Shown here: positions 26,201 through 34,976 of the stretch, piece by piece | Numbering within the stretch: position 1 is the stretch's first letter | Layout of the letters: each line of letters begins with the position of its first letter | Assembly: GCA_020832495.1 (NCBI GenBank) | Contig: JAFIEP010000129.1 | Location: 79,355 to 143,354 of the forward strand | Source of the DNA: Acidimicrobiia bacterium | GTDB lineage: Bacteria; Actinomycetota; Acidimicrobiia; Acidimicrobiales; Acidimicrobilacustridaceae | DNA: 64,000 nt | Direction of reading: 5' to 3' | Program-made: the position numbers and the translations under genes | The notes under the pieces: generated by a model | Databases searched by the model: none | Told to the model about the DNA's origin: nothing | The model's input: the letters and a program-made list of their open reading frames with translations, nothing else

Positions 26201-27082
26201 GCCCACCTCCACGACAAACTCGTGCTCGACTGGCGACGCAAGGCCGCCACCACCGCCGACGTCCGCTCATCAATCAAGCGGATCCTCGACCAGGAACTCC
26301 CCGCCGACCCGTATCCCCCAGACGTGTTCGACACCAAGGTGCAGGCCGTGTTCGACCACGTCGCCACCGTCTACGGCGACGACGGAACCAGCGTCTACCA
26401 AGGCGACCAGGCGTCGGCGGCAACCGTCGGGGCGAGTGTTGCCACGCTGGCCACGCCGGATCTGGCGACCATCGCCGACGACGTCGTCGAACGGATCCGC
26501 CATGACAACGAGTTCGCCGCCCTGGTCGCCGAACAGCTCGGCCTGTCGGGTGGGGCGGCGTTGCGCACGGTCGAGGAGATCATCGCCAACGACGAAGACT
26601 TCGCCGTCGAGTTCAAATCCACCGCCCGGTGGGACCTGCGCGAGCAGACGGCGAACAAGGCGATGGAAGACGCCGTGGTCAAGACCATCGCCGGGTTCCT
26701 CAACACCGACGGCGGCACACTGCTCATCGGCGTCGACGACCAAGGCACCATCCTCGGCCTCGACCCCGACTACGTCAGAGTGAAGCCACCCAACGGCGAC
26801 GGCTTCGTCAACTGGCTCACCACCCACCTCATCAACGCACTCGGCCACACACCCGTCACCCGCACCCGCGCACGCATCGTCACCCACGACAGCGCCGAGA
26901 TCTGCCGCGTCGACGTCGCCCGCTCGCCCGCACCCGTCTTGGCGAAGACCAGTAAACAGCCGGAGGTGTTCTTCGTGCGCCTCAACAACTCCACTCGGGC
27001 ACTACCCGACGACGAGGTCGAACGGTACTGCGCACAGCATTGGACACCATGCCCAGAAGACCATGGCGTCGGTCATCGCTGA
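23231..27082 (+). CDS. hsdR: Type I restriction endonuclease HsdR with extra C-terminal AlbA_2-like domain
   Basis: 1283 residues, about 250 more than common HsdR. The N-terminal nuclease has D149 (RRRTDTVLF) and E163-x-K165 (VVLEFKEP). The superfamily 2 motor has Walker A WHTQGAGKSLSM near 303, DEAH-type box VITDEAHRSQYD, motif FMGFTGTPL, and C-terminal motor motifs FVCGMWMTGFDAPSVSTIYL and MQTIARANRVFPDK. After helical sequence a separate domain begins near residue 1120: DEDFAVEFKSTARWDL ... KTIAGFLNTDGGTLLIGVDD, the pattern of the Schlafen-type AlbA_2 domain. The start overlaps hsdS. HsdR translocates and cleaves unmethylated DNA; what the AlbA_2-like domain adds is unknown. Confidence 0.93.
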   Translation: MTPGAYSEDGLVEQPTLDLLGELGWTVVNAFSESFGPDGTLGRDSMHEAVLIHRLRDAVRRLNPDVPEHVREEALAAIGKDRSVMDRVRANREIHDLLRDGFRAEWQDDRGDRQYATVRYVDFRDSTNNDWLAASQVWVAGDLYRRRTDTVLFVNGIPLVVLEFKEPNRPVRAAFEENLTDYRDTIPQLFVPNSFVVLSNGSEAKIGSTFAPWEFFGDWKVIDADGTRGVVALETAIRGTCAHDRLLDLVENFVAYIERPGGLIKVVARNHQVLGVNAAIENLHRVRSEGDTRLGVFWHTQGAGKSLSMLWFTQKVLRRIPGAWTFVMVTDRTELDVQLHGEFADAGAISPEAQVHASSSTHLRELLAADHRYVFTLIHKFRVDAAAGESTMPVLSDRSDVIVITDEAHRSQYDTLALNMRRALPNAAFMGFTGTPLMDGEELTRQQFGDYVSIYNFRDAIEDGATVPLYYENRIPELQLINDDFAEELAELLEDAELDEDAEGQLARRFGREYTLLTRPERLQTVARDLVRHFVGRGFTGKAMYVGVDKAAAVRMYDEVQTAWAEHLDELRAQHDALPELERPWLASRIQLMESTDMAVVVSQAQNEIAHLQELGLDIRPHRERMLREDLAERFKATDDPLRLVFVCGMWMTGFDAPSVSTIYLDRPMRNHTLMQTIARANRVFPDKDNGLIVDYVGVFRNLEKALAIYGAANAEAGVDSPIQDVDALVDALGDAIDTVVSMCATHGVDLIELRDASGFAHIALRDAAVEALLADEDVRTGFLAAARQVRKLFKALLPDPNAAAHQRTVAAIRVLAERIAEVSRPPQADLDEIADAVDELLDRSVGAEEYVIRAAAEGSEPDPLIDLSQIDFDALAASFAGRKRAETDRLAALLRQRAAGAATRNPTRYDLVERIEELIASYNAGSVNIDEYLRRLIDLSQTLTDEEKRAVTEGLTEEELAIFDLLTQPEPVLDADETKVVKASAKKLLAHLHDKLVLDWRRKAATTADVRSSIKRILDQELPADPYPPDVFDTKVQAVFDHVATVYGDDGTSVYQGDQASAATVGASVATLATPDLATIADDVVERIRHDNEFAALVAEQLGLSGGAALRTVEEIIANDEDFAVEFKSTARWDLREQTANKAMEDAVVKTIAGFLNTDGGTLLIGVDDQGTILGLDPDYVRVKPPNGDGFVNWLTTHLINALGHTPVTRTRARIVTHDSAEICRVDVARSPAPVLAKTSKQPEVFFVRLNNSTRALPDDEVERYCAQHWTPCPEDHGVGHR

Positions 27083-27170
27083 CCAACGCCGAACGCATGC
27101 GCCATGACTTCAGCGACGGTCTCGACGCTAGGGTCGGTCCAGTGAGCTCTCCCAACCTGCGGGCTACAGC

Positions 27171-30100
27171 GTGAGGGTGACGTCAGGTACGTCAACAGAG
27201 GTTCGGCTGCGTGAGATCCGATCTCACGAGGGAAGCCAGGCGCGCGCTTGGGAGGAGCTTGCGTACCAATTGCGTCCCGCGCCGGGCGACGGCCATGTAG
27301 AGACCCGGAAGACCCGTGCCCCCGATGCTGGGGTCGAGTGGTACGACGTGTACACCGACGGTCATCTCGAGGGTTTTCAGGCGAAGTTCCACAATCGCCT
27401 TCAGGACGCGCTCGGCGGGATGCGCGAGTCCGTAGTGGCAGTGTGCGAGACAAGGCCCAGTATGACGAAGCTGACCTTTGTCGTTCCATACGATTTCACC
27501 GACTCCGGAAGTGCCGGCAGGACGACCGACCAAGACCGATGGGAGAGCGCGGTAGAGAGGTGGCGCAAGGACATCCCCGGTGCCAAGAACGTCACGTTCG
27601 GCACTGTCAGGGCTGGAGACATCACAGCGAAGCTTGCGCTAGGCGAACACCGCGGACGCCGTGAGTACTGGTTCGGTGGACTTGAAATCGGGCCTGACTG
27701 GTTCCTCAATCAGTTCGAGGAGTCCATAAAGGTGGCAGGAAGCCGCTACACACCGGAGGCGGACACTGAGTCGTCCATTAACCTCACGATCGATGCGGTT
27801 GCTGCGGGCGCTAGGTTCCGAGACAGGCTTTCATCTCTCGCTGCTCAAGCGATCGCTGCCGCCCGACAGGACACCGGGGTGTGGGAGCAGGACGCCAACA
27901 CAGTGGGATCATTGCTGGAACAGCTCGAGGTCGCCCGCTTGGCTCTCCTGCGTGAGGACGCAAGCCAACCGCTTGCTTCGCAAGATGTGACTGCAGTCGA
28001 AGGCATCGCGTTCGAGCTGTCCCGCGTTGCCAGTGCCCGCCTTGAGGGTCTGGAGCCCATTAAGCGCCGGAATCTCGACGAGGCATTGTCCGCCTTTCAG
28101 GCACTGTGGTTCGCCACTTCCGACAAAGCAGCGAAAGCGTTCGCACGGCGGCAGCTTGCTATCATCGGGCCGGCAGGACAGGGCAAGACACACACACTGA
28201 TGCGAGCCGTTCGCGGCTGCCTTGACCACGGTGTGCCGGCGATCGCGATCCTTGGGCAGCGACTGAGCGACAAGAACTGGTGGCCCGCTGTGGCTGACTC
28301 GCTCGGCGGGCTCGCCATGGAAAGCGATGTCTTCTTGCAAGCGTTGGACTCGCTGGCCGAAGCGAGCGGCAGCCGTGCTCTCGTGGTCTTCGACGCCATC
28401 AACGAATCGCAGGCGCCGCACAGGTGGCGCGACGAACTCCCTGCGCTGCTGACTCAGTTCGGGCGCTACGACCACCTAGCACTGATTGTCTCGTTCCGGA
28501 CCGACTACTTCGAGCTCCTCGGGCCACCCGACTCGCTGATGTGCCTTCGTCACCCGGGTTTGAGCGGCCATGAGGCCGAAGCGCTTAGCGCCTACTGCGG
28601 TCTTTTCAAGATCCCGGTCCCAGTAAAGGCGCATTTCGACCCGGCGCTGTCGAGCCCGCTGTTCTTGCGCATGTACTGCGAGGTGGTCGCAGCAGACGAT
28701 CCCAGCGAGCCGCACGCACCGAGCCGATCGGAGTTGTTCAGGAGGTACACAGAGGTGGTCGGCGCGAAAGTGCTCGAGAAACTCAAGGTAGCTCCTTCGA
28801 GCACAATCGTTGAGGAAGCGATTACCTGGCTCGCTGATGAGTTCCTTGCGAACGACGGGAAGCCGTTGCCCAGGACCATCGTCGAGCAGCGAATCGACGA
28901 GTTCCTACCAGAGCGAGATTGGCCGAACACGCTCTTTCAACAGCTCGCGAGCGAGGGTCTGATCGAGTTGCGGCCGAGCTTCGATGGAACCGAGTCGGTT
29001 GCCTTCCCGTTCCAGGCGTATTCGGAGCACCTGCTTGCCGAGCGATTGCTATCGGCCGTCGACCGCCGTACCCGACCACGGGTGAAATGCACCTTTTCGC
29101 CGCTGAGGAAGCGCTTGCGCTTGCGACGACTCCGGAGGCGAGCAGCAGCCGCGCCGTGGTCGTGGCGAACTTTGGCGATCCTGCTGCCGGAACGAGAAGA
29201 AATTGAGCTAGTTGACCTTCTGGGTTCGGATTCTGAGGGTTTCCGTCTCACCGAAGCGACTCGCGAAAGCCTGGTCGATCGCTCACAGTCATCGTTCGGA
29301 CCCCGAGCGCTTCAGCTGCTCGAGGAGTTCCTGCGAGTGGACGCGGACGGCGAGAGCGGCGGAGTCGAGGCTGTGCTGTCAATCGCCCCTCGCGAGAAGC
29401 ACCCCGGCAATGCGGACTGGCTCCACCAGCGGCTGACCACATTGAGCATGGCGGACCGGGACGCAACGTGGTCGATCGCCACTTTCAACGTCGAAGTGCA
29501 CTCGCCTGCGTACGGACGCCTCTCGACCTGGATCGAGAACCAGTCAGCGGCCGGGAGCGACGAGGAGCTGCGACTTGCATCGATCGCTCTCATGTGGCTC
29601 CTCACTTCACCGAATCGGTTCCTGCGCGACAGAACCTCGAAGACCCTGATCACCATCCTGGCCGAACACCTTGGGCTCGCTGCCAATCTCGTAGCAGTCG
29701 CCAAGGTCGCGAACGATCCGTACGTCCAGGAGCGAGTCCTGACCTGCACGTACGGGGCAATTCTCATTGGCGGCGACGAGGACCTCGATGGCGCTCGACG
29801 TGTTCTCGAGGAAGTCTCAACGTGGCACTGCGCCGGTCTACCCATCGACGTACTCGCAAGAGACTCCGCACGCGGAATCGCCGCCTGGTGCGCCGACCGC
29901 CAGATCTTGGACGCCGAGTCGTTGACAGCGTTCGAACCTCCGTACGAAGCTGCCCCGCCCGAAGAACCGCCCTCGCGAGAGGAACTCGAATCCAGACACG
30001 GACCAGTAGTTGACGGCGAAGGCAACCACCTCGAGCGGCATGCCACGTCGATCCTGCGCTCCTGCCTCGACTGGTACGGCGACTTCAACAGGTACGTCGT

Positions 30101-31367
30101 CAGGGGTGACGTCGAGTTCTTCAGCTGGTATCCACTAAGCGACCCGAGCCCGTCATCAAGCAGTCGGGACAATCCGCTGGATCGGGTCGACGTGGACTGG
30201 TCCGGACGGTGGATCGCCGACCGCGCCATCTCCCTTGGCTGGACTGCCAAGCGCTTCGAGGCCTTCGAGAGTGACCACGACCTCAGGAGAGGGCGAGATG
30301 CCCACAAGGCTGAGCGGTTCGGCAAGAAGTACCAGTGGATCGCCCTTCGCGAGCTGCTCGCACGACTCGCCGACAACTACCACCCAGCCTTCGAGCCATG
30401 GAACCCAATCCCCGCGCTTTACCAGGGACCGTGGGCCTGGTCCGGGCGGGACTTCGATCCCACCCTCCCGCCAAGCGCCACGGTAGATGGGTCCAACGTC
30501 TGTCGGGTGGCAGTGAGCCGATCGCATGCATGGGCAGCACTGTCTTCCCCAGACATGGACTGCGGAGCGATGCCGAATGACTGGGTCGCCATGACGCGCG
30601 ATCTTCCGAGTCAGTCCGCCGTGTTCGGCGCAACCGCTCCTGACGGACAGAGGTGGGTGGCCTTGCAGCGGTACTCGGCCTGGGATCGCGACAACGCGCA
30701 GCACACCGGCCTGAGCCAGCGAGCACGCGACATCTTCTTCCTGCAGTTCGCATGGCTCGTCCCAGCAGGACTCGGGACCGCACTGCTCCGTCGCATCGAG
30801 GAAATCGGTCTTGCTGGTCGATGGATGCCGGATACCAGCCGCATGCGTGACCAGTACCTCGGCGAAGGTTCGTCGGCCCCCATCGTCGCCTGCGCTCCTC
30901 AGGAAGCCGCCGACTGGCCCGCCCAGTTGCAAGACGGTCGGCTGCAGCCGCGACCTGCAGTTGAGCAGTACCTCTGGGAGGGCAACACGCTGGACTGTTC
31001 GATCGACGAGTCTGTTGATCTTTACGCACCGACGCCAGAACTTCTCGGCGACGCCCGCTGGGTCGGCCGACACGCTGCCTGGGCACTCGATGGCACTCTT
31101 GTCGTTCAAGCTGTTGAAGTGCCTGGTAGTCACCGCCACCAGGACGTTCTCCTTGCCAGAGCCGACTGGTTGACAGCAAGGCTGAAGGACCTCCGGTCGG
31201 ACATCGTGATCGGCACGCTCAGCGAACGACACGCACGGCCGGCCGACGATGTCGACTATCAGCGATTCGCCTCATCCGATATCTGCTACGGCACGCTGCT
31301 TCCTGCTGACGACCGTCCCGACACGTTCGGGCCCAATCTCACGGTCCGAGGGCGCGTCCGCGACTGA
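27171..31367 (+). CDS. Large nuclease-STAND ATPase, probable anti-phage effector
   Basis: 1398 residues, 88 bases after hsdR and on the same strand. Residues ~20-170 look like a PD-(D/E)xK nuclease of the Mrr/Cap4 kind: GVEWYDVY (E56) then LEGFQAKF (E67, Q70, K72). A STAND/NACHT-like ATPase follows: Walker A GPAGQGKTHTL at 333-343, Walker B ALVVFDAINES at 403-413, and a sensor-like IVSFRTDYFE near 439. The long C-terminal part (~residues 600-1398) is helical, then of unknown fold, and would be the sensor. The nuclease-STAND-sensor order is that of Avs-type antiviral proteins, but I cannot match the sensor to a known Avs type. GC is lower than in the core genes. The GTG start at 27171 has no strong ribosome site. 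Confidence 0.75.
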   Translation: MRVTSGTSTEVRLREIRSHEGSQARAWEELAYQLRPAPGDGHVETRKTRAPDAGVEWYDVYTDGHLEGFQAKFHNRLQDALGGMRESVVAVCETRPSMTKLTFVVPYDFTDSGSAGRTTDQDRWESAVERWRKDIPGAKNVTFGTVRAGDITAKLALGEHRGRREYWFGGLEIGPDWFLNQFEESIKVAGSRYTPEADTESSINLTIDAVAAGARFRDRLSSLAAQAIAAARQDTGVWEQDANTVGSLLEQLEVARLALLREDASQPLASQDVTAVEGIAFELSRVASARLEGLEPIKRRNLDEALSAFQALWFATSDKAAKAFARRQLAIIGPAGQGKTHTLMRAVRGCLDHGVPAIAILGQRLSDKNWWPAVADSLGGLAMESDVFLQALDSLAEASGSRALVVFDAINESQAPHRWRDELPALLTQFGRYDHLALIVSFRTDYFELLGPPDSLMCLRHPGLSGHEAEALSAYCGLFKIPVPVKAHFDPALSSPLFLRMYCEVVAADDPSEPHAPSRSELFRRYTEVVGAKVLEKLKVAPSSTIVEEAITWLADEFLANDGKPLPRTIVEQRIDEFLPERDWPNTLFQQLASEGLIELRPSFDGTESVAFPFQAYSEHLLAERLLSAVDRRTRPRVKCTFSPLRKRLRLRRLRRRAAAAPWSWRTLAILLPEREEIELVDLLGSDSEGFRLTEATRESLVDRSQSSFGPRALQLLEEFLRVDADGESGGVEAVLSIAPREKHPGNADWLHQRLTTLSMADRDATWSIATFNVEVHSPAYGRLSTWIENQSAAGSDEELRLASIALMWLLTSPNRFLRDRTSKTLITILAEHLGLAANLVAVAKVANDPYVQERVLTCTYGAILIGGDEDLDGARRVLEEVSTWHCAGLPIDVLARDSARGIAAWCADRQILDAESLTAFEPPYEAAPPEEPPSREELESRHGPVVDGEGNHLERHATSILRSCLDWYGDFNRYVVRGDVEFFSWYPLSDPSPSSSSRDNPLDRVDVDWSGRWIADRAISLGWTAKRFEAFESDHDLRRGRDAHKAERFGKKYQWIALRELLARLADNYHPAFEPWNPIPALYQGPWAWSGRDFDPTLPPSATVDGSNVCRVAVSRSHAWAALSSPDMDCGAMPNDWVAMTRDLPSQSAVFGATAPDGQRWVALQRYSAWDRDNAQHTGLSQRARDIFFLQFAWLVPAGLGTALLRRIEEIGLAGRWMPDTSRMRDQYLGEGSSAPIVACAPQEAADWPAQLQDGRLQPRPAVEQYLWEGNTLDCSIDESVDLYAPTPELLGDARWVGRHAAWALDGTLVVQAVEVPGSHRHQDVLLARADWLTARLKDLRSDIVIGTLSERHARPADDVDYQRFASSDICYGTLLPADDRPDTFGPNLTVRGRVRD

Positions 31368-31644
31368 CGCACGGCGCGTCCCGAGCGAACCGACGCGATA
31401 GCCAGGACCACCGTGGCAACTTCACCGTGCCAGCAGTGATCCTCCTGGCGACAGGAGCTGCGGGCGAACTTCCCCAACCGGGCCGATCGGGACCACGGCG
31501 ACGACTTCCGTCATCCACCGGTCCTGGGCGTCGACTCGGCCAGGCCCACACCCACGTCGGTCGGTTCGTCCCTGGTCGGCATCTTCGCTAGTCGGTTCGG
31601 CCGCTTGGCCGCCGGCACTTCGTTTCGCGACACGAACCTGCGGG

Positions 31645-32694
31645 TCACCGGGCCTGCCACCAGCGCCTCCACTTCCGCTCAGGCGGGGTTGGTGCGGGCG
31701 GTGCAACCACGGAGATGGCAGCTACCGAGGCATTGGATGTGTGGTCGCGATGTTCGTAGAGCCAGCATTGGCATGGGGGATCCTGGCAGTCTTGATGTGG
31801 CACCGGTGGATTGCGGAGCGCTTCGGCGTAGGTCATGTCGGGCCGATCTTCGGTGCACGGCCCGCAAGTGCACCCGCCAACACCCATCAGCGTCTCGGGA
31901 CGGGTCCAGCTGATGCTGCGAAGCTGTGCCTCGACAGCGAGTCTCGCCTGCTCGAACCAATCGCGGCCCTCCTCGGCGAGCAAACCCGCCATCTCGCGCC
32001 GCACTAGCGCCTCTCGACCGTGCTCGCCATCCCGTGCAGCACTGAGAGTGAGCTCGCCTGCATGGGACCAAAAGGTGTCCGCGGCGCTAGCCGACCGCCC
32101 GAACTGCCCGCTCAGTTCTCGACGTCGATTCTCGAACTCCGGGTCGGAGATCCCAATCCTGTTCGCTCGGACGAGCACCCGTTCGTCGTTGGCTCTCGCT
32201 TCCGCACTCCTCTTCCGCTCCTGGTCCTGCTCGGCCGTAAGGAGCCTGGCGTTCCCGTTGCTCCGACGCACAATGATGGTCTCGGCGCAATGCGGGCACT
32301 TGCGACTCCGCTTCGGCACCGCCTCGAGCGACGTCTCGCACGCAGGACATGCCACCGGCAATGCCGTATCGGAAGCCTTCGAAGCGAGTTCCCGAGCTTT
32401 GCGCAGCCTCGGCGCCAACCCGGTCCCATGCCCGACTGGGCAGGCGGCCTCGTAGCGTTCGAGCACGGCGACCTCAGCAGCAAACTCCTTGCGCTTGCGG
32501 TGAATGATCGCAGCCTGCTCGAAGTACCAGGGAGCCGGAGCGAGTCCCTCCGCCTGCCCTTCGCTCTCGGCAGCGGCCATGCACCCACTCAGGATCTCGA
32601 GAGCACCCTCGAGATCAGAGTCCCGCTTGCGCTGCTTCACTTCTTCGACCCACGCGGTGTAGTGCCTACCCCGGTAGTTCCCAGCCTCTGCCAT
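31645..32694 (-). CDS. Unknown protein with two zinc-binding cysteine clusters
   Basis: 349 residues. The N-terminal ~110 residues are helical and TPR-like (YTAWVEEVKQRKRDSDLEGA ... YFEQAAIIHRKRKEFAAEVA). A zinc ribbon follows at about 116-140 (CPACETSL ... KCPHCAET), then a charged helical region. A second cluster lies near the C-terminus: CTCGPC, then HQDCQDPPCQCWLY. It is convergent with the nuclease-STAND gene. No family is recognised. Its position among defence genes suggests cargo with a DNA- or RNA-related role, which is inference. Confidence 0.7.
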   Translation of the reverse strand: MAEAGNYRGRHYTAWVEEVKQRKRDSDLEGALEILSGCMAAAESEGQAEGLAPAPWYFEQAAIIHRKRKEFAAEVAVLERYEAACPVGHGTGLAPRLRKARELASKASDTALPVACPACETSLEAVPKRSRKCPHCAETIIVRRSNGNARLLTAEQDQERKRSAEARANDERVLVRANRIGISDPEFENRRRELSGQFGRSASAADTFWSHAGELTLSAARDGEHGREALVRREMAGLLAEEGRDWFEQARLAVEAQLRSISWTRPETLMGVGGCTCGPCTEDRPDMTYAEALRNPPVPHQDCQDPPCQCWLYEHRDHTSNASVAAISVVAPPAPTPPERKWRRWWQAR

Positions 32695-32997
32695 GCCGCC
32701 TCCTTATTCGTTCCTCGGTCCGATCCTTGCACGTCCAGCCTGATCTGTGCGGCACCACCGCATGGATCGACCTGCCGATGCTCGCGCCGCTCTGCCTCCG
32801 CCCGGCCGCTTGCTGCCAGGGTTCGAGGGTGCCCTCTCGTGTCCACGTGTATCGGTTCGAAACCGCTCCGCGCGATGTCTGTGACGGACCCGGAGCCTGA
32901 GTGCTCCCGGGCCGACAGGAATTCGCCACGGAGCAGGCGGCGCGTGGCGTCCGCGGGTCCGAAGCGAGATGTCGCCTCGATCTGGCAAGCTGCGCGA

Positions 32998-33621
32998 ATG
33001 CCTGCCGGTGGCGGAAGTAACGATGGGAATCGTGGGGCGGGCGAGATGATCGAGAAGCTCTCCGCTAGCAGGGAGGAGGCGGAGGATTTCGTCGAGGCCG
33101 AGCGTGTCGCGCCCATCGACAAAGACCGTTGGCTCCTGGCCGTGCACGAGGCTGGACATGCCGCTGTGGCGGTATCGCAGGGGTTCGTGGTCAAGGAAGT
33201 CGTCTTGGACCGGTCGTCCAGCAACAGGACACCCGGTGAGAGCTGGACGGAGCTTAGTGAGCCTGACGACCTAGAGGATCCCGACGAGGCGCACCTCCTC
33301 GTAGCCATCGCGGGGTACGCCAATGTCGGCGTCCGACTCGGCGCTGACGCCGAAGGAGCCAACAAGGCTGCGGACCGAGATGAACCCGACTCCGACCTCC
33401 ATCGCGCCTACGCACGGCTTCGCTCGCGTGGTGGTACCGAAGCGGAGATGACGGAGGAGTTCGTCAAGGCCGATTGCCGCGTGCGCGACCTGCTAGGCAA
33501 CACCTGGGTTGGCGCTGCCGCCAACGAGGTCGCTGACTACCTCTACCGTCACGGCTCCATCGCTGGTGCCGGGCTTCGCAACATCGTCGATCGCACACGG
33601 CCCCCGGTGGAACCCGACTAG
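32998..33621 (+). CDS. Stand-alone FtsH-type (M41-like) zinc metallopeptidase
   Basis: 207 residues from ATG at 32998; an ATG at 33046 (MIEKLSASREEAEDF) would give 191. Zinc motif LLAVHEAGHAAVAVSQG holds HExxH. Further on, DEPDSDLHRAYARL matches the M41 third-ligand region (xSNDLxxATxxAR). The FtsH AAA+ ATPase and membrane helices are absent. Acidic stretches flank the core. Single-domain M41-like peptidases occur in phage-defence and mobile islands, where their targets are unknown. It may cleave a partner such as a toxin or regulator; none is adjacent in an operon. Confidence 0.78.
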   Translation: MPAGGGSNDGNRGAGEMIEKLSASREEAEDFVEAERVAPIDKDRWLLAVHEAGHAAVAVSQGFVVKEVVLDRSSSNRTPGESWTELSEPDDLEDPDEAHLLVAIAGYANVGVRLGADAEGANKAADRDEPDSDLHRAYARLRSRGGTEAEMTEEFVKADCRVRDLLGNTWVGAAANEVADYLYRHGSIAGAGLRNIVDRTRPPVEPD

Positions 33622-33884
33622 CGCCGCCGAAGTGAGCGAACCACCACCACAGCACATCCCCAGAATACGACCTACGGTCAGAGCCGCCGCTCCCTCTTGC
33701 GACACTGGGCAACCTGCTGCGCACGTGCGGCAACAACAACCCGAGGAAGCAGCGTCGGATCGTCGAGCGCTTGCAAGCGGGGCGAGAGCGTTGAGACGAC
33801 GGTTCGGCGCAGCCAACCAGTTTGCGGCTGCCAGTGCATCGGCCTCGACTCCGGCGCTATGGCGCCGAGACATGCCATGGGCGC

Positions 33885-34094
33885 TCAGATCACTTCAACT
33901 TGCCTGAGCCGGCCGGCAGGTCCCTCGACGAGAACCCGGGCGCCCTTGGTGCGCGCGTCGTCGAATGCTCGACCCGCTGCGAGGCTCCGGCGAAGTGCCT
34001 CAGTGACGGTGGTCCCGTTCCGGTCCGCTTGAGCCCGGAGCTCAGCGAGTTCGCGACCGGTGATGTTGACGGTGAGCTTCACTGTGTCCGCCAC
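33885..34094 (-). CDS. Ribbon-helix-helix (CopG-type) protein
   Basis: 69 residues from GTG at 34094, which follows the ribosome site GAGGAGG. The sequence DTVKLTVNITGRELAELRAQ then ADRNGTTVTEALRRSLAAG is a typical ribbon-helix-helix: a strand with alternating residues, a first helix, a T-V-T-E turn, and a second helix. The short tail (RVLVEGPAGRLRQVEVI) could bind a partner. RHH proteins of this size are often antitoxins or self-repressors, but no toxin gene adjoins. It is divergent from the Ymh-like gene at 34200. Confidence 0.75.
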   Translation of the reverse strand: MADTVKLTVNITGRELAELRAQADRNGTTVTEALRRSLAAGRAFDDARTKGARVLVEGPAGRLRQVEVI

Positions 34095-34199
34095 GTAGCC
34101 TCCTCGGGATGCCCGCACGATAAAAATGATACCCGGTCGGCGCGCCCGCGATCAGTGCCGGTACGTGGGCGCTGTGCGTGGGATCTAGGGTCGCTGTCC

Positions 34200-34976
34200 A
34201 TGAGCGATGATGGCGCTGATGACCAAGGATCGCTCGAATGGGCAACCGAGCGACTCAGGCGCTTCGTCGATGCTTCGTCGAGGGTGCTCGTACCGCCTCC
34301 ATCCGGCGTGATAGGTCCAGGCTCCTACAAGACGAAAAGCCCCGACGACCTCGTGGTTGAGCAATGGGCCGTTGTCGAGCGGATCCTTCAGCACTACCTG
34401 CCCGACTGGCAAGCTCGTGTGCAAGAGCCGGACGGGTACGACCGGCGCGGATATCGGTGGCGGGCACAGCGAGAAGCAGCGCTTCTCTGTCTCGCAGCGA
34501 TCGAAGCTGAGGCTGAAATCGAGCGGCACTTGGCCGATAACGGGCCCTCAATGACGGCCGCTGAACTTCATCCGTGGGTATGGGAGGCGGCGAAGCCTGC
34601 GTGGAGCGCAAAGAACTTCGACGACGCCGTCGATGCGGCGGCAAGGAACCTCAACAGTCAACTGCGCGCCAAGGTCGGCAGACGCGACATCGGCGAGGGT
34701 GACCTTGTGGCGCAGGTGTTCAGTGACAAGCGAGGTGACGAAGACCAGCCACGCCTCCGTCTCGCATTCCCCCAGGAGCTCGGGACAAGGACGACGGCTT
34801 CGATCTATGCAGGGATCTCTGCATTCGGCAAGGGACTATTCCAGGCAGTCCGAAATCCACTCGCTCATGAGGCACCCGGCGCCACAGGACTCGGTGAGCA
34901 AGATGCTCTTGAATGCCTCGCTGCGCTGAGCCTTCTTGCTCGATGGATCGATCGTGCCACTGTTCACCGATCATGA
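34200..34976 (+). CDS. TIGR02391/Ymh-like family protein
   Basis: 258 residues. The C-terminal half matches the TIGR02391 (Hypoth_Ymh) pattern: LHPWVWEAAKPAWSAKNFDD with AVDAAARNLNSQLRAKVGRR, then LVAQVFSD, AVRNPLAHE and LECLAALSLLARWIDRA. The N-terminal part is helical with a WATERLRRFVDASSRVLVPP start. The family is widespread in mobile and defence regions and its function is unknown. ATG at 34200 is chosen. It is the last gene before the right terminal repeat. Confidence 0.8.
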   Translation: MSDDGADDQGSLEWATERLRRFVDASSRVLVPPPSGVIGPGSYKTKSPDDLVVEQWAVVERILQHYLPDWQARVQEPDGYDRRGYRWRAQREAALLCLAAIEAEAEIERHLADNGPSMTAAELHPWVWEAAKPAWSAKNFDDAVDAAARNLNSQLRAKVGRRDIGEGDLVAQVFSDKRGDEDQPRLRLAFPQELGTRTTASIYAGISAFGKGLFQAVRNPLAHEAPGATGLGEQDALECLAALSLLARWIDRATVHRS

